The position numbers and the translations under genes are program-made. Below are positions 41,764 through 50,924 of a stretch of 64,000 bases of DNA, one piece after another. The number at the start of each line of letters is the position of its first letter. Position 1 is the first letter of the stretch. The DNA comes from Streptomyces albiflavescens (GTDB lineage: Bacteria; Actinomycetota; Actinomycetes; Streptomycetales; Streptomycetaceae): positions 64,740 to 128,739 of the forward strand of contig NZ_BMMM01000024.1 of assembly GCF_014645835.1 (NCBI RefSeq), written 5' to 3'. The notes under the pieces are model-generated. The model was given only the letters and a program-made list of their open reading frames with translations, was not told the DNA's origin and made no database searches.

Positions 41764-42873
41764 GTGGCGTCCGCGCAAGAGGAGTCCGACAGACCGGAGT
41801 CCGACAGACCGGAGTCCGACAGACCGGAATCCGACAGATCGAGGGCGGGCATACCGGTCTTCGGCACTCTGGTCCCCGGCACTCTGGTCTTCGACAAACC
41901 CGCCCCCCGGCGGCCGTACGCGGCCCGAGGGCTCGGTGATCGATTCTTCCGGTACCAGCTGACGGCCACCGGTCTCGCCGTCCTCGCCATCATGGCGGGG
42001 GTCGGGCTCTTCCTGCTCCTGAGGGCCGGTCAGGCGCTGCGCGCCAGGGGCTTCGCCTTCCTCACCACCGCCGAATGGCAGCCGGACGTCCACCGGTTCG
42101 GCATCGCGGCCGTCCTCACCGGCACCGTGCTGATTGCCGCGGTGGCGGTGACGATCTCCGTGCCGCTGGCCATCGGGACCGCGCTGTTCATCTCCGACGT
42201 GGCCCCGCGCAAGCTGCGCCGCACCCTGGTGACGATGGTCGACCTGATGGCGGCGGTCCCCTCGGTGGTGTACGGGCTGTGGGGGCTGTTCTTCCTCCAG
42301 CAGCATGTGATCGGCCTGTCGCGGTGGCTGTCCGAATGGTTCGGCTGGATCCCGCTGTTCAAGGTGGACGGCACCCAGCCGGGCGAGCCGCTCGCCTCCG
42401 AGAGCGTCTTCACGGCCTCCACCTTCGTCGCCGGGATCGTCGTCGCGCTGATGGTCGCGCCGATCCAGTGCTCGGTGATGCGCGAGGTCTTCTCGCAGGC
42501 CCCGGCGGGCGAGCGCGAGGGCGCGTACGCGCTCGGCGCCACCCGCTGGGGAATGATCCGCGCGGTCGTCCTGCCGTACGGCAAGGGCGGCATCATCGGC
42601 GGCACGATGCTGGGGCTCGGCCGGGCGCTCGGCGAGACCATCGCGGTCTACCTGATCATCTCGCCGGTCTTCACCATCCAGCCGCACATCCTGCAGACCG
42701 GCTCGAACTCGGTCTCCTCACTGATCGCCCTGCACTACGGCGACGCCTCCACCTTCGGCATGTCGGCGCTGATGGCGGCGGGCCTGGCGCTGTTCCTGCT
42801 CACCCTTGCGGTCAACTTCACGGCCTCCTCCGTGGCGGCCCGCTCCCGGTCCGGCGCACAGAGCGAGGCATGA
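41764..42873 (+). CDS. pstC: PstC-type ABC transporter permease with repeat-bearing N-terminus
   Basis: A 369-residue permease from GTG 41764 (gggggga upstream). It has about six helices and the BPD_transp_1 loop EGAYALGATRWGMIRAVVLP, followed by GGTMLGLGRALGETIAVYL, typical of PstC. The N-terminus has four 15-base repeats that encode ESDRP/PESDR units (about residues 7-26), a charged cytoplasmic tail not usual in PstC. It opens a seven-gene operon with PstA, three substrate-binding-like proteins, a sortase-fold protein and PstB. The substrate is inferred as phosphate or a related oxyanion. Confidence 0.83.
   Translation: MASAQEESDRPESDRPESDRPESDRSRAGIPVFGTLVPGTLVFDKPAPRRPYAARGLGDRFFRYQLTATGLAVLAIMAGVGLFLLLRAGQALRARGFAFLTTAEWQPDVHRFGIAAVLTGTVLIAAVAVTISVPLAIGTALFISDVAPRKLRRTLVTMVDLMAAVPSVVYGLWGLFFLQQHVIGLSRWLSEWFGWIPLFKVDGTQPGEPLASESVFTASTFVAGIVVALMVAPIQCSVMREVFSQAPAGEREGAYALGATRWGMIRAVVLPYGKGGIIGGTMLGLGRALGETIAVYLIISPVFTIQPHILQTGSNSVSSLIALHYGDASTFGMSALMAAGLALFLLTLAVNFTASSVAARSRSGAQSEA
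41784..41845 (+). repeat. 15-bp tandem repeats in the pstC 5' end
   Basis: The unit gagtccgacagaccg is repeated about four times in frame, with the last copies diverged. It encodes ESDRP units in the cytoplasmic tail of PstC and could vary in number between strains. Confidence 0.8.
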
Positions 42874-42874
42874 G

Positions 42875-44173
42875 ATGACCATCGTGGAAACCGTCGTGGA
42901 GGACACTCCCGTCCCGATCGCCGAGGCCGCGCCCGCCGGGCCTTCGTCCGGCGCGTCGGAGCCAGTCCTGCCGGCCGACCGGCCGCGCCGCATCGGCGGC
43001 GTCAGCCGCTCCGGGGTGCTGTCCCTGTGCGGCGCCGCCGCCTCCGGACTCTGCGTCACGGTGCTGCTGTTCGGCCAACTCGCGCCGTTCTCAGGCGGGT
43101 TGGGGTTCACGGTCGCCGCCTACCTTGCCTTCCTGGCGATCTACGCGGTGCTCATCGGCCTGGAGGAGGACGGCCAGGCCGTCCGCGACCGGGTGATGAC
43201 GGTCGTGCTGTGGACGGCGGCCACCCTGCTGTTCTCGGGGCTCTTCATGGTCGTCGGCTTCACGGCCTGGCGCGGCCGGGAGGCGCTGCCGCACGGCAAC
43301 TTCTTCACCCAGGACATGCAGTCCTCCGGTCCGCTGGACCCGCTCACCCACGGCGGCATCGCCCACGCGATGCTCGGCACCCTCACCATGATCGCCATCG
43401 CGCTCGCGATCACGGTTCCGCTGGGCCTCGCGTGCGCCGTCTACCTGAACCAGATCCCGGGCCGCTTCTCCCGGTTCGTGCGCACCATCGTCGAGGCGAT
43501 GACCGCGCTGCCGTCGATCGTCGCCGGTCTGATGGTGTACGCCACCTGGATCCTCGGCCTCGGCATGCAGAAGTCGGGCCTCGCGGCCGGCTTCGCGATC
43601 AGCGTGATGATGCTCCCGATCGTCATCCGCGCCTCCGACGTGGTGCTGCGGCTGGTGCCGGGCACGCTCACCGAGGCGGCGGAAGCGCTCGGCGCGCCGC
43701 GCTGGCGCACGGTGTGGCACGTCGTCCTGCCCACCGCACGCTCCGGCCTCGCCACGGCCGTCATCCTCGGCACCGCGCGCGGCATCGGCGAGACCTCGCC
43801 CGTGCTGCTCACCGCCGGCTTCACGGCGGCGCTCAACGCCGACCCGACGAGCGGGCCGATGGTGTCGCTGCCGCTCGCCGTCTTCAACTTCGTCAAGTCG
43901 CCGGAGCCCGCGATGATCGCCCGCGGGTTCGGTGCGGCGGCCGTCCTGATGGCCCTGGTCCTGGTGCTGTTCGTGATCGCCCGGGTGATCGGCGGCCGCG
44001 GTCCCGGCCACCAGACCAAGCGCCAGGCGCGCCGTACGGCCCGCGCCTCACGGCGCGACATGGAGCGCTTCGACGAACTGCACGTTCCCGGGCTGTCCCT
44101 GTTCGAGCGCCCGGAGCTGTCGCACCCCACCGGCACTGCCCCGTCCGTCCCCGCCACCGGAGAGAACGACTGA
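42875..44173 (+). CDS. pstA: PstA-type ABC transporter permease
   Basis: A 432-residue permease whose ATG lies two bases past the pstC stop codon. Membrane helices are followed by the permease signature TEAAEALGAPRWRTVWHVVLP and LGTARGIGETSPVLL, typical of PstA. It is longer than usual PstA (about 280-300 residues) because of an N-terminal extension with two extra helices (SGVLSLCGAAASGLCVTVLL; LAFLAIYAVLIGLEE) and a charged C-terminal tail. Its stop overlaps the start of the next gene (TGATG). Confidence 0.83.
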   Translation: MTIVETVVEDTPVPIAEAAPAGPSSGASEPVLPADRPRRIGGVSRSGVLSLCGAAASGLCVTVLLFGQLAPFSGGLGFTVAAYLAFLAIYAVLIGLEEDGQAVRDRVMTVVLWTAATLLFSGLFMVVGFTAWRGREALPHGNFFTQDMQSSGPLDPLTHGGIAHAMLGTLTMIAIALAITVPLGLACAVYLNQIPGRFSRFVRTIVEAMTALPSIVAGLMVYATWILGLGMQKSGLAAGFAISVMMLPIVIRASDVVLRLVPGTLTEAAEALGAPRWRTVWHVVLPTARSGLATAVILGTARGIGETSPVLLTAGFTAALNADPTSGPMVSLPLAVFNFVKSPEPAMIARGFGAAAVLMALVLVLFVIARVIGGRGPGHQTKRQARRTARASRRDMERFDELHVPGLSLFERPELSHPTGTAPSVPATGEND

Positions 44174-45948
44174 TGCGCAGCCACCTGCTTTCCGCCCTTG
44201 GACGCCTGCGGGCCCTAGGCGCCCTCGGCGCGCTGTTCGGCGTGATCGCCGGGCTGCTGGCCGGCCCCGCGGCGGCTCCGGCCGCCGCCGAGAGCTACAC
44301 CCCGATCGCCGGTGCCGGTTCGACCTGGGCGGAGAACGCCGTCGACGAGTGGCGCCGGGCCGTCAACCAGTACGGCATGCGGATCAGCTACGCCGGTACC
44401 GGATCCTCCGACGGACGCCGGCAATTCCTCAGCGGAACCGTCGACTTCGCGGTCTCGGACATCCCGTTCCAGACCCACCCGACCGACGGCTCGGCCGCTG
44501 AACGGCCCGCGTCCGGGTCGTACGCCTACATGCCGATCGTGGCCGGCGGCACCGTCTTCATGTACCACCTGACGGTCAACGGCAAGCGGGTCACCAACCT
44601 GCGGCTCTCCGGCGACGTGGTCACCAAGATCTTCACCGGTGCGATCAAGGCCTGGGACGACCCGGTGATCAAGGCCGACAACCCGGGACTGCAGCTCCCG
44701 CACCGCACGATCGTCCCCGTCGTCCGCTCCGACGGCTCCGGCTCGACCGCCCAGTTCACCATGTGGATGGCCAACCAGCACAAGTCGCTGTGGCAGGCCT
44801 ACTGCCGCAAGGTCGGCCGCTCCGGGGCCTGCGGGCAGACCTCGTACTACCCGACCGTGTCCGGCATGATCGCCCAGTCCGGCGACCTCGGAGTGGCGGG
44901 TTACGTCGCCCAGAACTACGGCGAGGGCGCCATCGGGTACGTCAACTACTCGTACGCGCTCAACGCCCACTATCCGGTCGCCAAGGTCCTCAACCACGCG
45001 GGCTACTACACCGAGCCGACCCCGCAGAACGTCGCGGTCTCGCTGCTCAAGGCGAGGATCAACACCGACAAGAGCTCGGCGGACTACCTCACCCAGAACC
45101 TCGACGGCGTCTACAACGACTCCGACAAGCGCAACTACCCGCTGTCCAGCTACTCGTACATGATCCTGCCCCTGAAGGTGCAGGGCACCTTCACCAAGGC
45201 CAAGGGCAAGACGCTCGGCGCGTTCTCGTACTACTTCATGTGCCAGGGCCAGCAGCAGGCGCCCTCGCTCGGCTATTCGCCGCTGCCGATCAACCTGGTG
45301 AAGGCGGGATTCGAGCAGATCCGCCGCATCCCGGGCGTGCAGGCGCAGAACATCAACATCAAGGGCTGCAACAACCCGACCTTCTCCTCCGACGGGCGCA
45401 ACAAGCTCGCCGAGACCGCGCCCTACCCCGCGGCCTGCGACAAGAAGGGCGCCCCGCCCTGCACCACGGGCAGCGGCGGCGCCAAGACGGGCGGCGGCTC
45501 CGGCGGTTCGGGTTCCTCGGGCGGCACGAGCGGCGGCGGTACGACGGGCGGCTCGACGAACGGCGGGACGGCGACCGGCGGGAGTTCGGGGGCCGGGGGC
45601 GCCGCGGGCGGCGGCGGTACCGGCGGCAGCGCCGAGCCCGTCGTCGACCCGGACACCGGGCAGACCCTGTCGCCCGGCTCCGGCGGCGGCTCCGGCTCCG
45701 GTTCGACGGGCGGCAGCGGCGGCAGCGGCGCGGACGGCACGGTCGCTCTCGCCCAGCCGGTCGCCGTGGCCGGCAGCCACGGCTGGACCAGCACACAGAC
45801 GCTGATGCTGCTCGCCGTGTTCATGGTGCTCGGGCTGGTGCTGCTGCCGGCCACGGTCTCCCGGGCGATGGCCGGGCGCGGCGGCCGCAACGACGGCAAC
45901 GGCAGCGACAACGGCAACGCGGGTGGCACGGACGGGGGTTCGCGATGA
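44173..45948 (+). CDS. PstS-like surface protein with glycine-rich stalk and C-terminal anchor
   Basis: A 591-residue exported protein. After a signal peptide (to about residue 39, AAPAAAES) it has a PstS-like binding domain: YTPIAGAGSTWAENAVDEW, ISYAGTGSSDGRRQFLSGT, VDFAVSDIPF, and VPVVRSDGSGSTAQFTMW, all PstS-type ligand-loop motifs. Residues about 430-525 are a Gly/Ser/Thr stalk. A C-terminal helix (LMLLAVFMVLGLVLLPATV) and a basic tail anchor it in the membrane, unlike lipoprotein PstS. It is coupled to PstA in front and to the next gene behind (ATGA). Confidence 0.8.
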   Translation: MRSHLLSALGRLRALGALGALFGVIAGLLAGPAAAPAAAESYTPIAGAGSTWAENAVDEWRRAVNQYGMRISYAGTGSSDGRRQFLSGTVDFAVSDIPFQTHPTDGSAAERPASGSYAYMPIVAGGTVFMYHLTVNGKRVTNLRLSGDVVTKIFTGAIKAWDDPVIKADNPGLQLPHRTIVPVVRSDGSGSTAQFTMWMANQHKSLWQAYCRKVGRSGACGQTSYYPTVSGMIAQSGDLGVAGYVAQNYGEGAIGYVNYSYALNAHYPVAKVLNHAGYYTEPTPQNVAVSLLKARINTDKSSADYLTQNLDGVYNDSDKRNYPLSSYSYMILPLKVQGTFTKAKGKTLGAFSYYFMCQGQQQAPSLGYSPLPINLVKAGFEQIRRIPGVQAQNINIKGCNNPTFSSDGRNKLAETAPYPAACDKKGAPPCTTGSGGAKTGGGSGGSGSSGGTSGGGTTGGSTNGGTATGGSSGAGGAAGGGGTGGSAEPVVDPDTGQTLSPGSGGGSGSGSTGGSGGSGADGTVALAQPVAVAGSHGWTSTQTLMLLAVFMVLGLVLLPATVSRAMAGRGGRNDGNGSDNGNAGGTDGGSR

Positions 45949-48701
45949 ACCGCCGAGCAACGACGGGCGAGTCGAACCGTCCGGGAAGCCGGGGGAGCGG
46001 GGGCGCCATGAACCGCGTACGACGTCTGCTGCTGCGGGTCGTCGCCGGAGCCGCCGTGGGCGCCCTCGCGGGCCTCGGCGTCGCCCAGGCCGCCGGACCC
46101 GCGACCGCCGCGAGTGGCGCGAGCGGCTCGGACGCCACCCCCTCCGCCGTCACCGTCTCCGGACGCGGCGAGTTCAAGGACATGAAGTTCACGGTGGGCC
46201 AGACCACCCACCTCACCAGCCAGGCGATCACGGTGTCCTGGTCCGGCGGCACGCCGACGACGTTCGCGGGCACGCTGTTCAACACCGACTTCGTGCAGAT
46301 CATGCAGTGCTGGGGCGACGACGACGGCACCGTGCCGTCGAACCCGGGCCCCTCGCGCACCCAGTGCCAGTACGGCGCCTCCCCGACCACCGACCGGGGC
46401 AGCTGGCCGGGCAACGACTACGACGACACCCGCAAGATCTTCTACAGCGCCGATCCCACCAACTACGGCCAGGACGACCGGTACGGGGCGGCCAACCCCA
46501 ACGCCCCGGGCGAGGTGCCCTTCAAGTCCGTCGACGGCACGGTGATCACCTCCGGCACCCAGAACAACCCGTTCTTCAGCCGCAACACCACCAATGAGGT
46601 CGACTTCGCCCGCACCGGCGCCGACGGCACCGGCAAGGAGTTCTTCGAGGTACAGACCGCCAACGAGGCCCCGCACCTGGGCTGCGGCATCCCGGTCACG
46701 GCGAACGGCGCCACCGCGCCCCGCTCCTGCTGGCTGGTGATCGTCCCGCAGGGCCACCTCGACCTGGACGGCAACCCGTACGCGGACCACAGCCAGGTCA
46801 ACGCGGGCTCCCCGGTCTCCTCCACCAACTGGAAGAACCGCATCGCCGTCAAGCTCGACTTCAACTCGGTCGGCACCAGCTGCGCCCTCGGCGCCGACGA
46901 GCGCGCCACCACCGGCAGCGAACTCGCCGCCGACGCCATGACCAGCTGGCAGGCGGCCCTGTGCCCGACCGGCACGGTGTACGGCTACACCGAGCTCGGC
47001 GAGCCCGACACCCGGGCCCGGCTCAGCAACGACGGCTCCTCCGGGCTCGCCTTCACCACCCGGGCGCTCGGCGCCGACGCGGGCACGACGGCGCCCTCCG
47101 ACACAACGGTGTACGCGCCGGTCGCGCTCTCCGGAGCCGTCATCGGCTTCACCGTCGAACGCAGACCCAAGGCGGGCGCCCCCGACTCCGTCCGCAAACT
47201 CGCCGGAACCAAGGTCGAGTCCATCGACCTCACCCCGCGCCTGGCCGCCAAGCTGCTCACCGAGTCGTACCGGAACTCGCCCTGGGGAGCGGTGCTCGGC
47301 GACCAGGCCGCCACCGGCTACGGCTGGGCGAAGAGCAACCCGGCAGGCCTGGCGAGCGACCCCGAATTCATCGCGCTCAACCCGGAGTTCGCCGATCTGT
47401 CGGTCTCCGAGACCCCGGCCACCGACACCGATCTGATCACCTCGCTCGGCCACAGCGACTCGGCCCGCGCGCTGTGGCAGTGGATCCTCGCCGACAAGGA
47501 GGCCCGCGGCTTCCTCGCCGGTGCCGCCGACGACTGGGGCATGCGCGTCAACCCGTACTACAGCACCAACGCGGACCTGAACCCGACCGGCGCTCCCTTC
47601 GACCCCGCCGCCGCCGACGACTACCCCAAGAGCGACCCCTGGTGCACGATCCCCCCGGGCACCGACGCCACCGTCAAGCAGTGCATGACCGACTTCCACC
47701 CCTACGTGGAGGACATGCACTCCGGCGCCCTGCACACCCGGCGCGCCGACACCCTGTGGAAGTCCAGCTGGGACGCGCTCGCCAACCCGCCCGCCTTCAG
47801 GAGCCCGGGTCCCCAGACCGTCGGCTCCCGGTTCGTGATCACCGTGACCGACGCGGCCTCCGCCGAGCGGTACGGCCTGCAGACCGCCCGGCTGCGCAAC
47901 ACCGCCGGAAAGTTCGTGGCACCGAGCACGGCGTCGCTGACCGCGGCCGCCGCGAGCGCCACCGGCTCCGGCGCTCCCGAGATCACCCCGGCCAAGGCCA
48001 CCGCGAAGGGCGCGTACCCGCTCGCCCAGCTGGTCTACGCCGCCGTACGCCCCGCCAAGATCGACACGGCGGCCCGCAAGGACTACGCCGCCCTGCTGCG
48101 GTACGCGGCCGGTGCGGGGCAGACCAGCGGAGCAGACCCGGGTCTCCTCCCGGCCGGCTACGCCCCGCTGTCCACGGCCCTGCGCACCAAGGCGACCGAC
48201 GCCGCCGACGCGCTCGTCCACTACACCGCGCCCGCCCCCTCGTCCTCCGCCGGCGGCAGCTCCGGCGGCGGCTCGACCGGCGGCTCCGCGGGCGGCAGCG
48301 GTGGCAGCGACTCCCTCGGCTCCGGCGGCGGATCGGGCGGCAGCGTCTCCGGCGGCTCCGTCGGCGGCGCCACCGATGGCTCCACGGGCGGCGACAGCGG
48401 CGCGTCACCGAGCGCCGACGCGAGCCCGACGCCGAGCGACAAGCCCTCCTACGACGGCGGCAAGGCCGTACAGACCACCGCGCTGGGCACCACACCCGAC
48501 GACCCGGCCAACTCACTGCGGTACGCGGTCCCGGTCGGTGCCGCGCTCGGCGCCATGGCCGGCATCGGGGCACCCTTCGCGGGCGGCAGCAGGCTTCGGC
48601 TGCCCCTGCGCATCCCGCTGCCCGGCGGCCGCGGTCTGACCATCCCCGCCCTCCCCCTGCCGGAACGGCTGCGCAAGCTGCTGCCACCGGGCCGGGGCTG
48701 A
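45945..48701 (+). CDS. 918-aa PstS-related surface protein with Ser/Gly stalk
   Basis: A large exported protein, with ATG 45945 overlapping the previous stop; Met22 (MNRVRRLLLRVVAG) is an alternative start. After the signal peptide come about 700 residues that look like an expanded, interrupted PstS-type fold: VTVSGRGEFKDMKFTVGQT, NTDFVQIMQCWGDDDG, and SLGHSDSARALWQWI in the middle. A Gly/Ser stalk (about 770-850) follows, then a hydrophobic segment (YAVPVGAALGAMAGIGAPF) and a basic Pro/Leu tail. Ten or so Cys residues in the outer part suggest disulphides. I know of no described function. Confidence 0.65.
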   Translation: MNRRATTGESNRPGSRGSGGAMNRVRRLLLRVVAGAAVGALAGLGVAQAAGPATAASGASGSDATPSAVTVSGRGEFKDMKFTVGQTTHLTSQAITVSWSGGTPTTFAGTLFNTDFVQIMQCWGDDDGTVPSNPGPSRTQCQYGASPTTDRGSWPGNDYDDTRKIFYSADPTNYGQDDRYGAANPNAPGEVPFKSVDGTVITSGTQNNPFFSRNTTNEVDFARTGADGTGKEFFEVQTANEAPHLGCGIPVTANGATAPRSCWLVIVPQGHLDLDGNPYADHSQVNAGSPVSSTNWKNRIAVKLDFNSVGTSCALGADERATTGSELAADAMTSWQAALCPTGTVYGYTELGEPDTRARLSNDGSSGLAFTTRALGADAGTTAPSDTTVYAPVALSGAVIGFTVERRPKAGAPDSVRKLAGTKVESIDLTPRLAAKLLTESYRNSPWGAVLGDQAATGYGWAKSNPAGLASDPEFIALNPEFADLSVSETPATDTDLITSLGHSDSARALWQWILADKEARGFLAGAADDWGMRVNPYYSTNADLNPTGAPFDPAAADDYPKSDPWCTIPPGTDATVKQCMTDFHPYVEDMHSGALHTRRADTLWKSSWDALANPPAFRSPGPQTVGSRFVITVTDAASAERYGLQTARLRNTAGKFVAPSTASLTAAAASATGSGAPEITPAKATAKGAYPLAQLVYAAVRPAKIDTAARKDYAALLRYAAGAGQTSGADPGLLPAGYAPLSTALRTKATDAADALVHYTAPAPSSSAGGSSGGGSTGGSAGGSGGSDSLGSGGGSGGSVSGGSVGGATDGSTGGDSGASPSADASPTPSDKPSYDGGKAVQTTALGTTPDDPANSLRYAVPVGAALGAMAGIGAPFAGGSRLRLPLRIPLPGGRGLTIPALPLPERLRKLLPPGRG

Positions 48702-48838
48702 GCCCCCGGAGCGCGCGCCCCGTCGGGCCGCGCTCCCCACAGACGGCCGCCCGCCCCGAAAGGCAGTCGGGGCGGACGGCCCGTACCACCCTGCCAGATC
48801 CACCCGACGTCACGTCGCACACCCTCTGGAGACTCTCA

Positions 48839-50833
48839 ATGCGCAGAACGCGCTGCACCGCGGCGATGGTCGCCGCCGCCGTGGTGTCCGGCACGCTGGC
48901 TCTGGCGAGCCCGGCGTCCGCCGACCCCACCCCCGCCGGAACCTTCCGCAAGCTCGTCGGCGTGGGCTCCGACACCACCCAGGACATGCTCAACGCGCTG
49001 GCCGGCGACACCGTCAACGGCAACAGCTACGCCGGCACCGCCGTGAAGGCGGCGTCCGGTGCGGGCGTCGCCTCCTACGACGCGATCGAGCCCGGTACGG
49101 GCTCCACCACGTCGAACATCCAGACCCGCACGGGCGGCCCGTCCTTCCTGCGCCCCAACGGCTCCGGCAAGGGCCGCCTCGCCCTCAGCATGTCGCTGAC
49201 CGGCGACAAGTTCCCCGACAGCTCGGGCGTCTCCATCAAGGGACAGGTCGACTTCGCCCGCTCCTCCAGCGGCCCGAGCACCTCCGGAACCGCCTTCACC
49301 TACATTCCGTTCGCGCGGGACGCGGTCGGCGTGGCGGTCCGCGGTTCGGCCCTGAACACGCTGACCGTCGACCAGCTGCACGACATCTACTCGGGCTCGC
49401 TGACCGTGGTGAACGGCCAGACCGTGCACCCGAAGATCCCGCAGAGCGGCTCCGGCACCCGCAAGTTCTTCCTCGGCGCGATCGGGCTCACCGACGCCAC
49501 GCTCTCCCCGAACGTCCCGACCGTCCAGGAGAACCAGGCCGACGGCGCCCTGAACGAGGACGGCGCGCTCGTCCCGTTCTCCGTGGGCAGCTGGATCGCC
49601 CAGAACAACGGCATCTCCCCGGACTTCAGCACCACCGCGGCCGCCGCCGGCGCCCACCTGGCCGCCGTGCAGCTGCCCGGCGACACCGGCGCCACCACCC
49701 CGGTCGCCACCGTGAACGGCAAGCTCGCCCCGGTCGGCGCCTACTACGAGAACGCCACCTTCGGCCGCGACGTCTACAACGTCGTCCCGACCCGGGCGAT
49801 CGACCCGACCAGCGTCTTCTTCGACAAGGACCTCTACGACGTCTTCGTCACCAGCGGCACCCACGAGGCGGGCCTCGCCTCCGAGGGCGCCGAGGGCGTC
49901 ATCGCCAAGTTCGGCTTCGTGAACGAGTCGTACAACGGCTCGGTCAACCCGGCCAAGCACGCCAAGCTCGGCGGCCTGGAGGAGTCGGGCATCGACACCT
50001 CGACGCCCGCCGCGCCCGCCCTGAAGGCCACCCGCGGCGACGCGAGCGTCAAGCTCAGCTGGACCGCTCCGGCCGCAACCGGCCTCCCGGTCACCGACTA
50101 CCGCGTGACGCTGACCGGTTCGGACGGCGCCGTCGTGGCCGTCAAGGACGTCTCGGCCGGCACCAGGTCGTACACCTTCAGCGGTCTGGCCCTCGGCACC
50201 TACACGGCCACGGTCTCCGCCGCCAACCTCAACGGCAGTGGCCCCGCCGCCTCGTGGACCGGCATCATCAAGTACACCACCACGACGAAGGCCACCACGG
50301 CGACGACCGCGTACGGCAAGACCCCGAAGGTCGCGGTCACCGTCGCCGACACGCACGGCGTCGTCCCGACCGGCACGGTCACCGTGAAGGAGGGCACCAC
50401 CACCCTCGGCACGGGCACGCTCGACAGCACCGGCAAGGCCACCATCAGCCTGTCCAGCCACCTCAAGGTCGCGACGCACGCCCTCACGGTGTCGTACGGG
50501 GGCAACGGCAAGCTCCTCACGTCCCACACGAGCGCCGGCCTGACGATCACCAAGGCAACGCCGACCGTCACCGTCACCGCGCCCAGCACCATCAGCCACA
50601 CCAGCCAGGCCAAGGTCACCATCAAGGTCTCCGCGACCGGCACCACGCCGACCGGCACGGTCCGCATCTACGAGGGCTCCGTCGTGCGCGCCACCGGCAC
50701 GTTGAGCGGCGGCGTGCTGACCCTCACGCTGCCCAAGCTGAGCGTCGGCACGCACACCATGCACGCGTGGTACCTGGGCTCCTCGACGGTGAACTCGAAG
50801 AACAGCGCGAACTTCACCATCAAGTCCACCTGA
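48839..50833 (+). CDS. PstS-like protein with Fn3 and Ig-like repeats
   Basis: A 664-residue exported protein from ATG 48839. The signal peptide ends ALASPASAD. A PstS-like domain follows (about 30-385): FRKLVGVGSDTTQDMLNAL, VDFARSSSGPSTSGT, IPQSGSGTRKFFLGAIG, VFFDKDLYDVFV. Then come an Fn3-like domain (about 395-475: VKLSWTAPAATGLPVTDYR) and two Ig-like bacterial domains (about 480-660: GTVTVKEGTTTLGTGTLD; GTVRIYEGSVVRATGTLSG). No anchor or LPXTG is seen, so it may be secreted or held by wall or partner proteins. A gap of 137 bases separates it from the preceding gene. Confidence 0.8.
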   Translation: MRRTRCTAAMVAAAVVSGTLALASPASADPTPAGTFRKLVGVGSDTTQDMLNALAGDTVNGNSYAGTAVKAASGAGVASYDAIEPGTGSTTSNIQTRTGGPSFLRPNGSGKGRLALSMSLTGDKFPDSSGVSIKGQVDFARSSSGPSTSGTAFTYIPFARDAVGVAVRGSALNTLTVDQLHDIYSGSLTVVNGQTVHPKIPQSGSGTRKFFLGAIGLTDATLSPNVPTVQENQADGALNEDGALVPFSVGSWIAQNNGISPDFSTTAAAAGAHLAAVQLPGDTGATTPVATVNGKLAPVGAYYENATFGRDVYNVVPTRAIDPTSVFFDKDLYDVFVTSGTHEAGLASEGAEGVIAKFGFVNESYNGSVNPAKHAKLGGLEESGIDTSTPAAPALKATRGDASVKLSWTAPAATGLPVTDYRVTLTGSDGAVVAVKDVSAGTRSYTFSGLALGTYTATVSAANLNGSGPAASWTGIIKYTTTTKATTATTAYGKTPKVAVTVADTHGVVPTGTVTVKEGTTTLGTGTLDSTGKATISLSSHLKVATHALTVSYGGNGKLLTSHTSAGLTITKATPTVTVTAPSTISHTSQAKVTIKVSATGTTPTGTVRIYEGSVVRATGTLSGGVLTLTLPKLSVGTHTMHAWYLGSSTVNSKNSANFTIKST

Positions 50834-50924
50834 GGTGTGACGCGTTGACCTCCTGCCGGGGCGGCCGCCACCGCCCCGGCAGGACCCCCTCTTCCGTACC
50901 CATGAGTGAAGGAGACGTGCCGTC

